This document shows positions 1-7,527 of a stretch of 64,000 nucleotides of DNA, in pieces; position 1 is the first letter of the stretch; every line of letters begins with the position of its first letter. Source of the DNA: CAZOZZ01 sp965247425 (GTDB taxonomy: Bacteria; Acidobacteriota; Terriglobia; 20CM-2-55-15). Both the position numbers and the translations under genes were made by a program. The notes beneath the pieces were generated by a model. The model did no database searches and was not told the origin of the DNA. It saw nothing but the letters and a program-made list of their open reading frames with translations. The stretch is from positions 1,674,001 through 1,738,000 of the forward strand of contig OZ252023.1 of NCBI GenBank assembly GCA_965247425.1, read 5' to 3'.

Positions 1-366
1 GTGCGCGTGATCCGCTACCGGCAAGAGAAACCCGATGGATCGGTGGTCGAAGCCTACTGGCTGACCAATTTCTCGATGAACCAAGTGGGAGCGCCCACTT
101 TATTTCGCATGGCCAAGAGTCGTTGGGAAGTCGAAAACCAAGGTTTCAACGATGCCAAGAACCGTTATGGGATGGCCCATATCCCCCATCACCACGCCAA
201 CAGCTTGCTTCTCCACTGGCTCCTCATAAGCCTGGCTCTCACGATCGAACGTCTGTATCGATTGCGTCATTTGCATCGCGGGCGCCATCGCCCGCATACC
301 TCCATCGAGCTTCTTCGTTTGCTTCGCCTCGCTCTGTCTGCCCCAACCCCAGCCGACTCCAGCTGA
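1..366 (+). CDS. Transposase, C-terminal fragment (runs off the window start)
   Basis: The 121 readable residues carry a pattern typical of the last part of DDE transposases of the IS4-like superfamily: a YWLTN strand, then RWEVENQGFNDAKNRYGM, where the Glu would be the last acidic catalytic residue, followed by a His-rich HIPHHH stretch and a hydrophobic helix. The gene begins before the window, so its true start and the other catalytic acids cannot be seen. It ends in TGA at 364-366. No inverted repeat is visible after the stop, so the right end of the element is not defined. A family finer than IS4-like DDE is not assigned. Confidence 0.6.
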   Translation: MRVIRYRQEKPDGSVVEAYWLTNFSMNQVGAPTLFRMAKSRWEVENQGFNDAKNRYGMAHIPHHHANSLLLHWLLISLALTIERLYRLRHLHRGRHRPHTSIELLRLLRLALSAPTPADSS

Positions 367-628
367 ACTGACTCGTTTCCCTGGTCTCCACGCGCCTGCC
401 TGACCCCAATCACCGGGCTGGACCCGCTACGGATACCTGTCTCTCGAAAATACCCCTCACTTCAAATTCCTCTCCCTCCTCGACCTTTTCCCTTCCAGAG
501 CCCCTTCCAGACACTCCGTCCTCCCTGACTTCCGAAATGGCTGGGCAACAAGTTGTTTGGTTGACCCCAACTCCCTCCTCTCGTATCCTTTACGGAGTTT
601 TTCGGGGTTGCCCAAGTTCACACAAGCA

Positions 629-763
629 ATGCCATCTGGCATGAGACTCAGCAGCTACGAGTTCCCTTCGCCTCCGGGCAACGGAGGCATGGGCGAGGTG
701 TGGCGCGTTGCCGACACGGCGGTAGGCAGCCGCTCCCGCTTTTCTAAGCTGCTCTTAACTTAA
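629..763 (+). pseudogene. Remnant of a Ser/Thr protein kinase N-terminus
   Basis: The reading MPSGMRLSSYEFPSPPGNGG followed by MGEVWRVADTAVGSR matches the start of bacterial Hanks-type kinases, which run SGTRLGPYEI-LGxGGMGEVYRARDTRLGR. The glycine-rich loop is present, but the frame ends about ten residues later, before the catalytic lysine, and no kinase domain follows. This is therefore a decayed fragment rather than a small gene. Kinases of this type with C-terminal beta propellers are numerous in acidobacteria. The preceding stretch 367-628 holds nothing I can recognise. Confidence 0.55.
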
Positions 764-774
764 AGGAAGGCAAA

Positions 775-3261
775 ATGAAAGCCTTGACGATTCTAGTTGC
801 TGTTGCAGCGGTTCTCTTCGCTGGCCGGGCCGGGGTTTTGTTGCTCGAGTCGGGTGTACACGCGGCGGCAGAAGCTGGGGCTTCCACGGTCCAGTCCGAA
901 AGCCGTTTCAACTGGCCGTCGTTCCGGGGGCCTAACGCTTCGGGGATCGCCGACGGCCAGGAACCGCCTATTCGCTGGAACGCCTCCACGCAGCAAAACG
1001 TCGCATGGAAGATGCCTATCCCGGGTCTCGGCCATTCGAGTCCGGTGGTATGGAACGACCGTGTGTTCCTCACCGGTGCCGTCAGCTCGGACCCGAATTC
1101 GGTTTTCAAGTTCGGTCGTGACGGCAGCATCGATCGGCGCACCGACACCTCCGAGCACATCTGGACGGTATATGCGTTGGATCGTTACAGCGGTGAGGTC
1201 GTGTGGCGACACGACGCCTTTCAGGGCGTGCCGCGAATCCAGCGGCATCCCAAGAACAGCTACGCCTCGGCGACACCGGTCACCGACGGCACACACCTGG
1301 TTGTGATGTTCGGGTCGGAGGGGCTGTATTGCTACGACCTGAACGGTGAATTGCTGTGGAGCCGGGATCTGGGACCCATCGATGGTGGCGCCTCATATGA
1401 CGATACCTATCACTGGGGGTCGGCGAGTTCGCCGATCATCTACCAGGGCCTGGTCATCGTGCAGGCCGATCAGCAACAGGGTTCGTTTATCGCCGCCTAC
1501 GACGTGGCGGGCGGTAAGGAGGTGTGGCGCACGGCGCGCGATGTGATCTCGTCATTCTCCACGCCGACGGTGTACGAAGGTGACGACCGAACCGAGCTGA
1601 TCACTAACGGTCCCGAGAGGATTTACGGCTACGACCCGCAGAGCGGCAAGCCCCTCTGGATGCTGCGCGGCAGCTCGTTCAACACCACACCGACGCCGGT
1701 CATCGGCGACGGCCTGTTCTTTGTGGCGAGCGGCTATCGGATCCGACCGATTTTCGCGATCCGCCCCGGTGCCAACGGCGACATCTCTCTGCCGGAGAAC
1801 GAAACGTCTAACGACTTCATCGCCTGGAGCTCGGCACGCTTCGGCCCTTACATGACCACGCCGCTGGCGTACCGCGATCATCTGTACGTGGTTTCGGATG
1901 GGGGTGTGGTGACCGCGTTTAAGGCTGCCAGTGGCGAGCGCGTGTACCAGGCACGGCTCGGCAACGTCGGTGGCGCCTACAGCGCTTCTCCGATTGCGGC
2001 CGATGGCCGGATCTATGCCGCCAGCGAGGACGGCGACGTGTTCGTTTTTAGGGCCGGCGAAGAGCACGAACTGTTGGCGGTAAACCCCGTCGGCGAAGTG
2101 ATCCTGGCGACGCCCGCCATCTCGGAGGGGCAGGTCTTCGTGCGCACGACGCGGCACCTGTTTGCCTTTTCCGAAAGCGCATCGTCGCCGCCGACGGCCG
2201 TCGAATCCGATGAACCGCCAACCTACCTCGCCTACGATCAAATCGGCATCCACGAAGAGAGGTCTGCATCACTCAGTTTCGGCGATATCGACGGTGATGG
2301 AGATCGAGATCTCGCCGTTGCCAACGGCCGCCACTGGCCGGGCCAGAACCGCATCTTCGTGAACAACGGCGCCGGCGGCTTCACCGTCGAGCGCCCACTC
2401 AGTGAGGATTCCGCCACCAGCTACGCAACGGCGCTCGCCGACCTCGACTACGACGGTGATCTCGACGTGGCCGTCGGCAACGACCGCGCTCCGAACCTTG
2501 TGTTCTGGAACAACGGCGACGGCCGCTTCACGCCGGGTTCGACCTTCGGTGGGATCGACAGCACCCGTAGCATCTTGCTGGCCGATCTTGACGGTGATTC
2601 GCGAATCGACATCCTGGTGAACAATCGGGGCATGGAAAACGGTATCTACTTTAACGATCGGGGGCCGATCTTCGATCGGCGCGGCTCGTTCGGCAACCGG
2701 GCCGACTCGACGATCGACGTTGCCGCCGCCGATCTCGACGGCGACGACTACCTGGACCTGGCGCTGGCCAATCGCGACGGCCAGCCCAACGTCGTGTATT
2801 TCAACGACGGTGAGGGCGCCTTTCCGACATCACGACCGTACGGCACCGGAAGCGACGAGACCCGGGCCGTGGAGGTTGCCGATCTCGACGGCGACGGCCA
2901 TCTCGACATCATCAACGGCAACATCGATGAGGCCAATGCGGTCTATTTCGGTGATGGAGCGGGGAACTTCGAGCGTCGGGTGACGTTCGGGCGCGACGAC
3001 GGCCGTACCTACACGCTGGCAGTGGCCGACATGGATCGGGACGGTGCGCTCGATATCGTCGTCGGCAACGCCGGGCAAGCCAACACGATGTTCCTGAATC
3101 GTGACCAGGGACGCCGGTTCGAGGCCGTCACGATCGGTGCTCCGGAACTGGTGACCTACGGCATCGCCCTGGCCGACATCGATGGCGACGGTGTTCTGGA
3201 AATCGCTACGGCGAACTCCGACGGTCCTAATATGTTGTACCGACGGGCACCTCGCCGGTGA
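775..3261 (+). CDS. Secreted PQQ-type beta-propeller plus FG-GAP/VCBS repeat protein
   Basis: The 828-residue product starts with an export signal (MKALTILVAVAAVLFAGRAG) and has a good ribosome-binding site, GGAAGG, just before the ATG. Residues about 45-460 form PQQ-like propeller repeats, seen as recurring VWRH, LLWSRDL, EVWRT and PLWMLRG blade strands. Residues about 480-825 hold seven VCBS/FG-GAP units with calcium-binding DxDGDxxxD loops such as DIDGDGDRDLAVA and DLDGDGHLDIING. Both halves are extracellular repeat folds. Many such proteins bind neither PQQ nor have enzyme activity, so no reaction is claimed. The gene stands alone and converges with the next gene, two bases away. Confidence 0.8.
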   Translation: MKALTILVAVAAVLFAGRAGVLLLESGVHAAAEAGASTVQSESRFNWPSFRGPNASGIADGQEPPIRWNASTQQNVAWKMPIPGLGHSSPVVWNDRVFLTGAVSSDPNSVFKFGRDGSIDRRTDTSEHIWTVYALDRYSGEVVWRHDAFQGVPRIQRHPKNSYASATPVTDGTHLVVMFGSEGLYCYDLNGELLWSRDLGPIDGGASYDDTYHWGSASSPIIYQGLVIVQADQQQGSFIAAYDVAGGKEVWRTARDVISSFSTPTVYEGDDRTELITNGPERIYGYDPQSGKPLWMLRGSSFNTTPTPVIGDGLFFVASGYRIRPIFAIRPGANGDISLPENETSNDFIAWSSARFGPYMTTPLAYRDHLYVVSDGGVVTAFKAASGERVYQARLGNVGGAYSASPIAADGRIYAASEDGDVFVFRAGEEHELLAVNPVGEVILATPAISEGQVFVRTTRHLFAFSESASSPPTAVESDEPPTYLAYDQIGIHEERSASLSFGDIDGDGDRDLAVANGRHWPGQNRIFVNNGAGGFTVERPLSEDSATSYATALADLDYDGDLDVAVGNDRAPNLVFWNNGDGRFTPGSTFGGIDSTRSILLADLDGDSRIDILVNNRGMENGIYFNDRGPIFDRRGSFGNRADSTIDVAAADLDGDDYLDLALANRDGQPNVVYFNDGEGAFPTSRPYGTGSDETRAVEVADLDGDGHLDIINGNIDEANAVYFGDGAGNFERRVTFGRDDGRTYTLAVADMDRDGALDIVVGNAGQANTMFLNRDQGRRFEAVTIGAPELVTYGIALADIDGDGVLEIATANSDGPNMLYRRAPRR

Positions 3262-3263
3262 CC

Positions 3264-4037
3264 TTACGCCAAGGTTAGTTCTGCGGTGGCTTCCAGGCGG
3301 GGTGTTCCGTCATCACCTTCACGATACACGCGAACGACGTAAGTGCCCTTGTGGTCTGTCCATATTTTCTTGTCCACATCCCAGAACGTTCTCTGGACAT
3401 CAGCTCGCTGGACAAACCGGTAATTGGGGTTATCCCGATAGCTCGTCAGATGAACCTCATCACGCTCCTCGCTGCCGTCAGGAATCAGTACAACTTCGAG
3501 CAGATAGTCAAACGGGGTGATGTCAAGCAAGCGCGAGTCGACGGTTATGGCCAGCGTTACTATTACCAGGCCGCTCTCATCGTCCAGACGAGTCAGTGGA
3601 GGTGCACTCCACGGCGTCTCACCTTCGCGTCGCCGCACGATCTTAACCGCTACTTCGTTTTGACCGGCGTCTCCGTCGGAGGCGAGTCCTACGTTCTCAA
3701 GGCGGTTCTGTGGCTTTTCAGCGGGAGATGCCACGTCGACCGGGGGGGCGTTTGCGGGAATCGGCGAGCTGTCGGGAGCCGGGGTAGTCTGCGTTACGAC
3801 CCGAGGATTTCGATCAATGAACGGTACGTGGAACGCTACGGTCGCAACAAACACGATGGGGCCTATCCACCTGAGTCGAGCGCGTATGTCGTCGGGAAAT
3901 GTCGGAATCTTGATCGTTCCGAAACTAACGCCGGGGAAGTATGGAGCTAGAAGCAGGATGAGCCCTAGACCGAGCAATGTCCCACCGAACGTCGTACCCA
4001 CGTCAAGGTAGTCCCGGAGATTCATAAAATCAGACAT
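3264..4037 (-). CDS. Membrane-anchored protein of unknown function
   Basis: I do not recognise the family. The product (257 residues from the ATG at 4037; an in-frame ATG lies upstream at 4091 and another at 4025) has two hydrophobic segments near its start, TTFGGTLLGLGLILLLAPYF and WIGPIVFVATVAFHVPF. A Pro/Ala-rich linker and a C-terminal domain of about 140 residues rich in beta strands follow, ending in RVYREGDDGTPRLEATAEL. The layout suggests an N-terminal membrane anchor with an extracytoplasmic or cytoplasmic globular domain. No clear ribosome-binding site separates the candidate starts. Confidence 0.6.
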   Translation of the reverse strand: MSDFMNLRDYLDVGTTFGGTLLGLGLILLLAPYFPGVSFGTIKIPTFPDDIRARLRWIGPIVFVATVAFHVPFIDRNPRVVTQTTPAPDSSPIPANAPPVDVASPAEKPQNRLENVGLASDGDAGQNEVAVKIVRRREGETPWSAPPLTRLDDESGLVIVTLAITVDSRLLDITPFDYLLEVVLIPDGSEERDEVHLTSYRDNPNYRFVQRADVQRTFWDVDKKIWTDHKGTYVVRVYREGDDGTPRLEATAELTLA

Positions 4038-4115
4038 CACAGAAAATATAACCAACACGCAGGGATTCACACAGGTAAATCCGGTCGGCAACCAACCACA
4101 CTCGGCCAGCTAAGG

Positions 4116-4323
4116 GTCCGCACAAGAATAACTTCACGTTTTGGCATCCCACTCTTCGCGGGACCTTCGCGCCATCTTCCCGGGACCTTCACGCCATCTT
4201 CGGCCGCTCCTCAATCGCAGAACCTCGAAATAGCCGGGCGATTCCTCCGGTCTGCTCAATCGGTCGTGACCGAATCTGACCGAAACCTGGGCGCCAATAC
4301 TGTGAAGTTATTCTTGTGCGGAC
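4116..4323. repeat. MITE-like element with 22-bp perfect terminal inverted repeats
   Basis: Bases 4116-4137 (beginning GTCCGCACAAGAATAACTTC) are the exact reverse complement of 4302-4323. The match continues imperfectly inward around TTGGC..CCCA, so each arm may be near 38 bp. Between the arms lie two copies of a 20-bp unit starting GGGACCTTC (4160-4179 and 4182-4201). There is no coding sequence inside. The size and ends fit a non-autonomous miniature element. A related core, GAAGTTATTC..G.GCGGAC, recurs near 30380-30400. The following stretch to 4612 holds no gene I can support. Confidence 0.6.
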
Positions 4324-4612
4324 GCCAAGCGTGGCTGCTAAACGAGTCGAGCGCCCAGAAGATGTTTCCGTTTGTTTTGTCGGACTCAACCATCGCCCAC
4401 TGGCGTAGTTGACTTTGTCCATCTGCTCGTTGTCGACCGGGATATCAGGCTTGCGAGGCACCAATCATGTCTACGACCACAGACATGGGTATCGATCACG
4501 TCGCCGTCTTGATCGACGGCACGCCAAAGGGATTGCCGTTTGCCGAGGATCGTGACGAAGACTTCGTCCAGAACTATGTATCTCCGAGACGACGCTGAGT
4601 CGTTTCAGTTTT

Positions 4613-4943
4613 TCAGTCCAGCAGGGCTTCGACATCGATTGTAATAACAACCTCATTGCCTACCACCAGACCGCCGTTGTCCATCTGACCGTTCCAACTC
4701 ACGCCAAAATCGTGTCGGTTGATGGACGTGGACGCATAAAAGCCGGCACGCATTTTAGGTCCCTTGTCCACCCCATCTTCCCAGAATGGCGTGGGCCACT
4801 GGCCAAGATATCGAACGTCCAGCGTCGACTTCTTCGTGACGCCACGAATCGTCAGTGCGCCGGTCACCCTGAAGTCGTTCTCGCCGTCCAGGGAAACCTC
4901 GTCGCCTTTGAACGTGATTTTCGGGTGATTGTTGTTACGAACC
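4613..4943 (-). pseudogene. YceI-family protein, C-terminal half only
   Basis: The readable part, from NNNHPKITFKGDEV to VVITIDVEALLD, is the C-terminal half of a YceI-like lipocalin-fold periplasmic protein. The family's HPKITF strand, the GALTIRGVTK strand and the DFGVSWN motif are all present. The N-terminal half is missing: at about 4943 the sequence changes into the 3' part of an IS110 element. YceI proteins bind isoprenoid-type ligands in the periplasm; this copy can hardly fold. An open frame continues antisense into the IS sequence and should not be taken as the protein's start. Confidence 0.75.
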
Positions 4944-5748
4944 ATTCCCCAGCTGGGGCCGATTCGGTGTGCGCTGATTGTGGCGACCCTGGACACACCG
5001 CACCGGTTCCGCACCAAGCGTCAACTCTGGAACTACAGCGGACTGGCAGTGGTGACGCACATGAGTTCGGAATACGAGATGGTTGAAGGGCGCGCGGTCC
5101 GTCGCCGAAAGCCAATTGCGACGCGGGGACTGAACCGGAACGGTAACCGGCGCTTAAAAGATGTTTTCATCGGTGCGGCGACCGGGGGCATGCAGGCCGA
5201 ACCGTGGAAGAGCTGCTTGGAGCGACTCGCCGAACACGGCATACGTCGGACGGCTCACAGTGGCGCGTAAGATTGCAGCGATTGCGTTAGTCATGTGGAA
5301 GAAAGGAGACACCTTTAATCCGAAGAAACTGAACTTGGCGACATAACCGTTTCGAGACTTTTGCCGGCAGCGCGATGAATTCGACAGCTCGTCGCTGGTG
5401 CGTTTCGAAACAATACTCTCGAGGGTGAGGATCCGATAAGCGGTTGGCACACGGCTTTGGCCCAAGGCCCAACTAATACTCTATCCCCCCTCGCACGACC
5501 TGGAAAAGCGATAGCCCTCGAGGCTCAGATAGAACCGTGGTCGGCAACGAACGACCCCATTACGCTTTTCAGTTTCTCGAAACTTCACCACGTTGTGACG
5601 GTTGATCAAAATCTTTGCGACGCAGGGTCAACAGTTCGTCTCAACGGAGACAGGGGCTGGTTGCCACGACAGTGTCTCGGTACTGGCTGCCCGCTCGCCG
5701 GAGAGGTGTTTCTCTTGACCACCCCTTCCATAGAACCGCTTATCCGCT
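4944..5748 (+). mobile_element. IS110-family element, 3' fragment (second copy of 18455-19268)
   Basis: This stretch repeats 18455-19268 with only scattered differences, including about 400 bases of non-coding sequence after the transposase. It encodes the transposase C-terminus from TIPQLGPIRCALIVATLDT onward. It lacks the N-terminal DEDD domain and has an 8-base deletion near 5252 that turns REMARLTVARK into RTAHSGA-stop. The left edge cuts into a YceI gene and the right edge into an amidase remnant. Its right limit, TATCCGCT, coincides with that of the other copy and probably marks the right end of the element. Confidence 0.8.
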
Positions 5749-6057
5749 GGAAGCGCTCTCGACGGTTGACGCTGTGGTCTGTCCATCGGGCGGCCCTCCC
5801 ACGCCTGCTCCCAAGATCTACGTTACGGCGGCTTGGGTGATTTTGCCCCAGGGTCGGCGCCTACCCGGTTTCGGTTCACGTTACCCGCGAACTGGGCGGG
5901 TACACCCACGATCACTGTCCCTTGCGGGGCGACTGACAGAGGAGCCCCCTATTCGATGCAGTTCATGGGTAGTCGCCTTAGCGAACCTCTGCTGTGTCGG
6001 ATCGCGCACGCTTATGAGCAGGCCTCAGAGTGGCATATCAGGCATCCCGCAGTGTGA
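5749..6057 (+). pseudogene. Amidase (GatA-like signature family), C-terminal remnant
   Basis: Two pieces in different frames read as the end of an amidase-signature hydrolase. STVDAVVCPSGGPPTPAPKI (about 5760-5820) matches the segment that in the family reads yDallcPttp. NWAGTPTITVPCGATDRGAP, then QFMGSRLSEPLLCRIAHAYEQA (5833-6057), matches the closing GxPaitvPcG and LLrvAhAyEqat strands. A frameshift lies between them and the catalytic Ser/Ser/Lys region is absent. The remnant starts exactly where the IS110 fragment stops, so the 5' part was probably lost with the IS rearrangement. Confidence 0.65.
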
Positions 6058-6115
6058 ATCATTCCAGCCCTCCACAGCGGCGTAAGCTGGTCGCGGCCTG
6101 GCAATGTGCCGAATT

Positions 6116-6211
6116 CAGATTGAGGGTTCGACGGAGGGTGAGTTCGTGCGTAAGTCCGACGGGTCCATTGGGTGGCTGCGGATTGGCGGACGAATCCACG
6201 TCAAGCAATAG
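6116..6211 (+). pseudogene. Short remnant, possibly the end of a serine hydrolase
   Basis: The frame reads EGSTEGEFVRKSDGSIGWLR and closes with GGRIHVKQ-stop. It is similar in style to the C-terminal lipocalin-like tail of penicillin-binding-protein-type serine hydrolases, such as the RFRRDGTGRVTAL tail of the gene ending at 26067. It is too short to be sure. It lies between other decayed fragments, which makes a remnant more plausible than a chance frame. Confidence 0.25.
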
Positions 6212-6221
6212 GGATCAAAGA

Positions 6222-6416
6222 TCACGAACGCTTCCAGAGAAGCTCCTCACCTTGCTGAGTGGGTGACAACACCTCCCAGACCTCTTTCGATACACGGTTC
6301 ACGGCACGAATGCCGCCTGCATCGTTGTATACCAGCGTCCGGTCACTGAGCCACCGAGTCATCTGCAGGGGGAGGTAGCGGATGGAACCGGGGATGCCCG
6401 TCCCCGTCGGCCGCAT
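6222..6416 (-). pseudogene. Short remnant resembling a TolB/WD40-like propeller end
   Basis: The 64-residue frame reads MTRWLSDRTLVYNDAGGIRA then VNRVSKEVWEVLSP. This matches the blade pattern WLPDSRRLLYSDGGGIxxVDxxSGEVREVLSP found in TolB-like propellers, including those at the C-terminus of acidobacterial protein kinases. Nothing upstream continues the propeller. It is probably a decayed end of such a gene, but the evidence is a single blade. Confidence 0.3.
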
Positions 6417-6476
6417 AAACGTCGTCCAGCGCCAGCATGTGGAAATGGGGCCAGGCCAAGACCTCTATCTTAAACC

Positions 6477-7181
6477 TTACGTCGTGCCCTTGTTACCTGA
6501 AAGATTCCGGGCCAACAAGTCCTCAATGGCTTCCTTATGAATAGATGGGACAGGCAAACTTAGATGTCGGAAAACGGATAAGCGCCCTTGGACCTCCAAT
6601 GTGAGAGTAAGGCCTCCTTCTCCCTCCCATGCGTAGGACTCAACTCGCACCCATTTGACAAAACGATCCGAATAGAATATTCCACGCTCTCTGATCTCAA
6701 CGTGGCTCAATCCAAGAACGAGAAAGAGTACGCCCAAAGAGATCCCGAAAAGAAGTTGAGAGATATCTACTCCCATGGCGTCTTCCGTTCCCAGGAGTCT
6801 ACCCACCAGAACGAGCATATTTAGCCCGGCAATAAAACACCCCGCGACTAACTGCATCTTCTGAAGTCTCGACCGACCAAGATCCAGCAAGACCCTGCCT
6901 CCCTGCCTCTTGCGCCATGACAACCAGGCTATGGAAGCCCACAACGGCGCTGCCAGGAGAAAAAAAAGGAGACCTCGCTTCGATGGATCTCCCCAGAGAC
7001 CTGGCAGGAAGCGGTAGAATCCGACGCCAAGAAGTAAGGTTATTCCTATGACCGCGATACCTCGACGGGCATCTCTCGTTGCGGCTTTGCTGCCCACCTC
7101 ACGCCTTCGGGCTCCGTGCCCTAGGGCGAAAACCATCGCCATTATTCCGATGACGACGATGAAGACGATATTGGTCATCAC
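6477..7181 (-). CDS. Membrane protein with a C-terminal DUF5673-like domain
   Basis: The 234-residue product has about five hydrophobic segments in its first 165 residues: an N-terminal helix, IAVIGITLLLGVGFYRFLPG, GLLFFLLAAPLWASIAWLSW, and two more before residue 165. A soluble tail follows with HVEIRERGIFYSDRFVKWVR and ESYAWEGE. The tail resembles DUF5673, in which a strand reading kGI...f.kW..I.sy.We follows membrane helices. That assignment is from pattern memory only. No neighbour on the same strand is close enough to suggest an operon. Confidence 0.6.
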   Translation of the reverse strand: MMTNIVFIVVIGIMAMVFALGHGARRREVGSKAATRDARRGIAVIGITLLLGVGFYRFLPGLWGDPSKRGLLFFLLAAPLWASIAWLSWRKRQGGRVLLDLGRSRLQKMQLVAGCFIAGLNMLVLVGRLLGTEDAMGVDISQLLFGISLGVLFLVLGLSHVEIRERGIFYSDRFVKWVRVESYAWEGEGGLTLTLEVQGRLSVFRHLSLPVPSIHKEAIEDLLARNLSGNKGTT

Positions 7182-7268
7182 ACTTCCAATCCCTAGGCGC
7201 GTTCTTGACTTGCGATCCTTTGGCCCGCCATTATCAACAAAAGTGGTATACGTTGGCGCCGCTGATGC

Positions 7269-7442
7269 GTGTCGTGTTTTGAAGTCGCGGACATGGATGC
7301 TTTTGCCGCCCCCCTGAGGTCCGAGGGGGTATCCTTCGACGTCGAACGTCGCGAGATAGCCCGGATCGGCCTGAAGATTGCGTTCTTAACCGACCCCATC
7401 GGGACTTACATCGAAATCACCGAGGGCCTTGCAGGAAAGTAA
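7269..7442 (+). pseudogene. VOC/glyoxalase-superfamily protein, C-terminal remnant
   Basis: A 57-codon frame too short for most gene callers reads DAFAAPLRSEGVSFDVERRE, then GLKIAFLTDPIGTYIEITEG before a TAA stop. The end matches the last strand of VOC-superfamily proteins, FltDPwGtyiEltEgl, whose Glu is a metal ligand. The rest of the domain is missing; an in-frame stop lies just upstream at 7263-7265. It is probably a leftover of a larger gene rather than an active protein. Confidence 0.6.
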
Positions 7443-7450
7443 CTCATCGT

Positions 7451-7484
7451 GAGCCCGGTTTGAAAACCGCAAAGCGCCGGGCTC
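7451..7484. terminator. Hairpin between convergent genes, possible terminator of the SpeD-SET operon
   Basis: GAGCCCGG (7451-7458) pairs perfectly with CCGGGCTC (7477-7484) across an 18-base loop. It lies 44 bases past the stop of the last operon gene. No clear T tract follows on the minus strand, so intrinsic termination is only likely. Confidence 0.45.
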
Positions 7485-7527
7485 AATCAATTGCCGCGAT
7501 GGACATGAATCGACCGTAGCAGTCCGG

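Noticed and set aside
4189..4464. Open frame antisense to the MITE-like stretch (91 residues)
   Set aside because: Composition is low-complexity and Arg/Ser-rich, no start signal or homology is visible, and it overlaps the inverted repeat.
4467..4598. Short plus-strand frame starting MSTTTDMGIDHVAVLIDGTP
   Set aside because: It looks protein-like over 43 codons but I recognise no family and see no ribosome-binding site, so it is not called.
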